Of a DNA stretch of 64,000 nt, positions 63,918-64,000 are shown one piece after another (positions within the stretch are counted from its first letter, which is position 1; every line of letters starts with the position of its first letter). Source of the DNA: Streptomyces sp. 840.1 (GTDB lineage: Bacteria; Actinomycetota; Actinomycetes; Streptomycetales; Streptomycetaceae). A program made the position numbers and the translations under genes. The DNA lies in contig NZ_RJUU01000003.1 in NCBI RefSeq assembly GCF_003751445.1, positions 248,001 through 312,000 of the forward strand, in the 5' to 3' direction. The notes under the pieces were generated by a model. That model saw only the letters and a program-made list of their open reading frames with translations. It made no database searches and had not been told where the DNA came from.

Positions 63918-64000
63918 GGTCGCTCCTGTGGTTCGTGAGGCGCGGGGCCCCATGCGGACGGTCGCGCCGGGCCGGCCCGGAGGTACGGAGCCGGCGGTCG

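Overview
The window is high-GC chromosomal DNA from an actinomycete, almost certainly Streptomyces. The reasons are frequent GTG/TTG starts, dense ATGA/GTGA/TGATG gene overlaps, a BlaL/BlaA/BlaB-type beta-lactamase locus, class F sortases and a Streptomyces-type contractile injection system (CIS). No tRNA, rRNA, CRISPR array, plasmid or phage-integration module was seen. All calls come from reading the sequence; no database search was run.

Layout. (1) 1-2.7 kb: end of a carbohydrate ABC uptake operon (permease, lipoprotein binding protein) under a FadR-type GntR regulator, with a clear operator at 1717-1733. (2) 2.8-4.9 kb: zinc alcohol dehydrogenase divergent from an XRE regulator. (3) 4.9-11.3 kb: a PAS-LuxR regulator divergent from a tightly overlapping three-gene operon: ATP-grasp ligase, a dikinase-like protein with phosphohistidine domain before the ATP domain, and an MFS transporter. 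No known pathway fits it, so it is the best candidate for an undescribed system. (4) 11.4-17.7 kb: secreted HAD-like protein, SRPBCC, VOC, a PAP2-lipid kinase fusion, BrkB-like protein, a second PAP2 phosphatase and a HAD dehalogenase. (5) 17.7-39.7 kb: a complete CIS locus on the minus strand (sheath, two tube proteins, gp25, gpJ, gpI, PAAR, spike, LysM, AAA+ ATPase, DUF4255, an unannotated-size 52-aa protein, a 1028-aa disordered protein), a LuxR regulator and two bitopic membrane proteins at its flanks.

(6) 40-43.7 kb: a frameshifted TetR pseudogene with an intact operator, a class F sortase with a CHRD-type surface protein, a 59-aa membrane protein and a second sortase killed by an amber codon. 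(7) 43.8-49.8 kb: a sugar/polyol operon (DeoR, binding protein, two permeases, dehydrogenase, PfkB kinase) with no ATPase of its own. (8) 50-54.5 kb: a glycosyltransferase, a 179-bp MITE-like element with perfect inverted ends, and the beta-lactamase plus its divergent LysR and serine-hydrolase regulators. (9) 54.5-60.9 kb: an XRE regulator and three flavin monooxygenases behind a short leader peptide; divergently, a SAM-type riboswitch, a 16-aa leader peptide and a glutathionyl-hydroquinone-reductase-like gene. This looks like a sulfur-controlled locus. (10) 60.9-64 kb: a UvrA-like ABC protein preceded by four 18-bp tandem repeats, and a VOC protein.
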